NCBI GenBank assembly: GCA_963737835.1
Contig: CAVTUH010000003.1
Coordinates: 248,001-312,000 of the forward strand
From: Palsa-1248 sp963737835
GTDB lineage: Bacteria; Gemmatimonadota; Gemmatimonadetes; Gemmatimonadales; Gemmatimonadaceae
Direction of reading: 5' to 3'
DNA length: 64,000 nt
Shown here: positions 63,147 through 64,000 of the stretch, piece after piece
Layout: each line of letters starts with the position of its first letter
Numbering within the stretch: position 1 is the stretch's first letter
Position numbers and translations under genes: made by a program
The notes under the pieces: generated by a model
What the model was told of the DNA's origin: nothing
The model's database searches: none
What the model saw: the letters and a program-made list of their open reading frames with translations, nothing else

Positions 63147-64000
63147 ATGATGACAATCTTGAACATTGACACTTCCGGCGCCGGCGCTTGCGCAAAGCTG
63201 GGCTGCGTCAGACGCTCCTGCGGCGAGCCAAGCAGATCGGTAGGGGTGGCCGCACTTGTCGCGCCTCCACGTGCGGGCACGGCGCCCCTCTCCCGCGGAC
63301 CACTGGTCTTCGAACAGGCGATGACGAAGCGACAAATGCGACGAGGCGCGCTGCTGGCTGTATTGACGGCGATCAGCGCCGGCCGACCGCTGGCGGTGCA
63401 AGGTACGCCTGCCGCAGCAGGGGCAGGGCCGGACTCGGTCGCGTGCAGAGGACCAGGAGGTCCGATGCGGTTCCTCGCCAGCGGACTCTCGTCCTGGCAC
63501 ACAGGGCCGACCGGTGTGGCGCGCATGAATCTGGTCGGCCCGCCGCACCCATCTGCAACCGAAGTCCTGGCGTATCGCGAGCGATATCCGGCGACGTACC
63601 TCGCGGACAGCACCAAGGCCGCCGTCCACCGGAATGTCGGCACCGCCTATGTCCTCGTGCTCCAGGGAACGCTGGTCGTTGGACACGGCGCGGATGTGGA
63701 CTTTGCCAAGGCTGTTGCCTACGGGCCACGCAGCTTCATCATGATGGCGGCGGGAGAGCCGTACTACGTCTGGAGTCGCGGACCCGTGGAAGTGCAAGTG
63801 GAGGCGGTTGGACCGCCGCACCCTGGGCCGATCCCCCGCGAAGGAGGCGGCGACTGGGCCACGACTCCGACCTTCCCGGCTGCTTCCTCCCGGACGCCGC
63901 CGCCCGCGTCCCAGCCGGCGCCCGCGAATGGGCTGACCGAATGGGAGCCGACTCGGTTTGGTGGCCACATGCGCCTGGTCGGGAGCACGCCGGCCTCTCC
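63147..64000 (+). CDS. cupin-domain protein, 3' end outside window
   Basis: Begins at ATG 63147 with a strong AGGAGG. The first 60 or so residues (MMTILNIDTSGAGACAKLGC...) are not family-like; at 63321 an internal ATG starts a signal-like stretch MTKRQMRRGALLAVLTAI. Cupin strands follow: TAYVLVLQGTLVVGHGADVDF, AYGPRSFIMMAAGEPYYVW and GPVEVQVEAVGP, as in ChrR-like cupins. Open to the window end. The real N-terminus may be at 63321. Confidence 0.55.
   Translation, partial: MMTILNIDTSGAGACAKLGCVRRSCGEPSRSVGVAALVAPPRAGTAPLSRGPLVFEQAMTKRQMRRGALLAVLTAISAGRPLAVQGTPAAAGAGPDSVACRGPGGPMRFLASGLSSWHTGPTGVARMNLVGPPHPSATEVLAYRERYPATYLADSTKAAVHRNVGTAYVLVLQGTLVVGHGADVDFAKAVAYGPRSFIMMAAGEPYYVWSRGPVEVQVEAVGPPHPGPIPREGGGDWATTPTFPAASSRTPPPASQPAPANGLTEWEPTRFGGHMRLVGSTPAS

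Noticed and set aside
1..64000. CRISPR arrays, insertion sequences, replication origin
   Set aside because: I found no regularly spaced direct repeats of CRISPR length, no transposase gene and no DnaA-box cluster. The 7-bp arrays are too short and lack spacers.

Overview
The window is about 64 kb of GC-rich bacterial chromosome. I place it in the Gemmatimonadota, or less likely the Acidobacteriota. The grounds are three orphan duplicated permeases of the ADOP type, many secreted hydrolases, a LytS/LytTR pair, a DUF3857 transglutaminase and a compact yicC-gmk-rpoZ-coaBC-udg-dnaB-radA cluster. This placement is inference from gene content; there is no rRNA gene and no complete tRNA gene to confirm it.

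Layout. 1-6.7 kb, minus strand: a tightly packed housekeeping operon (yicC, gmk, rpoZ, coaBC, uracil-DNA glycosylase, dnaB, radA), followed to the right by a TonB-plug-like outer-membrane protein and pepA. 10.3-20.1 kb: a small HTH-like gene preceded by a G-quadruplex motif and a 7-bp repeat array, a phytoene-desaturase-like oxidoreductase, a lipase-maturation-factor gene, a membrane glycosyltransferase, an ADOP permease, an LssY_C protein and a monooxygenase-like protein. 20.3-25.8 kb: a DUF3857/transglutaminase protein, a LytS-type kinase with its LytTR regulator, a VOC protein fused to a GNAT stub, and a pyruvoyl-dependent arginine decarboxylase. 25.8-35.8 kb: two related secreted proteins, an unrecognised lipoprotein, a class III aminotransferase, a CocE hydrolase and an S9-like peptidase. 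35.8-48.5 kb: a second ADOP permease, a receiver-PAS-kinase protein, DUF711, a phosphatase, an M20 hydrolase, a membrane glycosyltransferase, an amidohydrolase and AmtB. 48.5-64 kb: more accessory in character, with a beta-barrel protein, a third ADOP permease, a two-subunit chromate transporter, a class V aminotransferase, a His-rich protein, a cupin protein cut by the window edge, and several broken genes (FGE, YncE, DHFR, DUF4145). A tRNA-Leu-like 3' fragment at 59.7 kb could mark an integration site.

Data quality. At least five otherwise well-conserved genes, including radA twice, carry +1 frameshifts. They look more like single-base insertion errors in the assembled sequence than gene decay. 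The fragments right of 56 kb look like true decay. I treat the first group as genes and the second as remnants.

Candidate new biology. The best-supported unexplained signals are a dispersed 7-bp tandem repeat (consensus GTCCARC) at four gene boundaries, once beside a G-quadruplex motif and once forming the overlapping 3' ends of two convergent genes; a 115-bp block of nested palindromes at 28.2 kb; a kinase with a receiver domain lacking its phospho-acceptor Asp; and an S9 peptidase lacking the expected catalytic Asp and His. I did not find a clearly new multi-gene defence or biosynthetic system.
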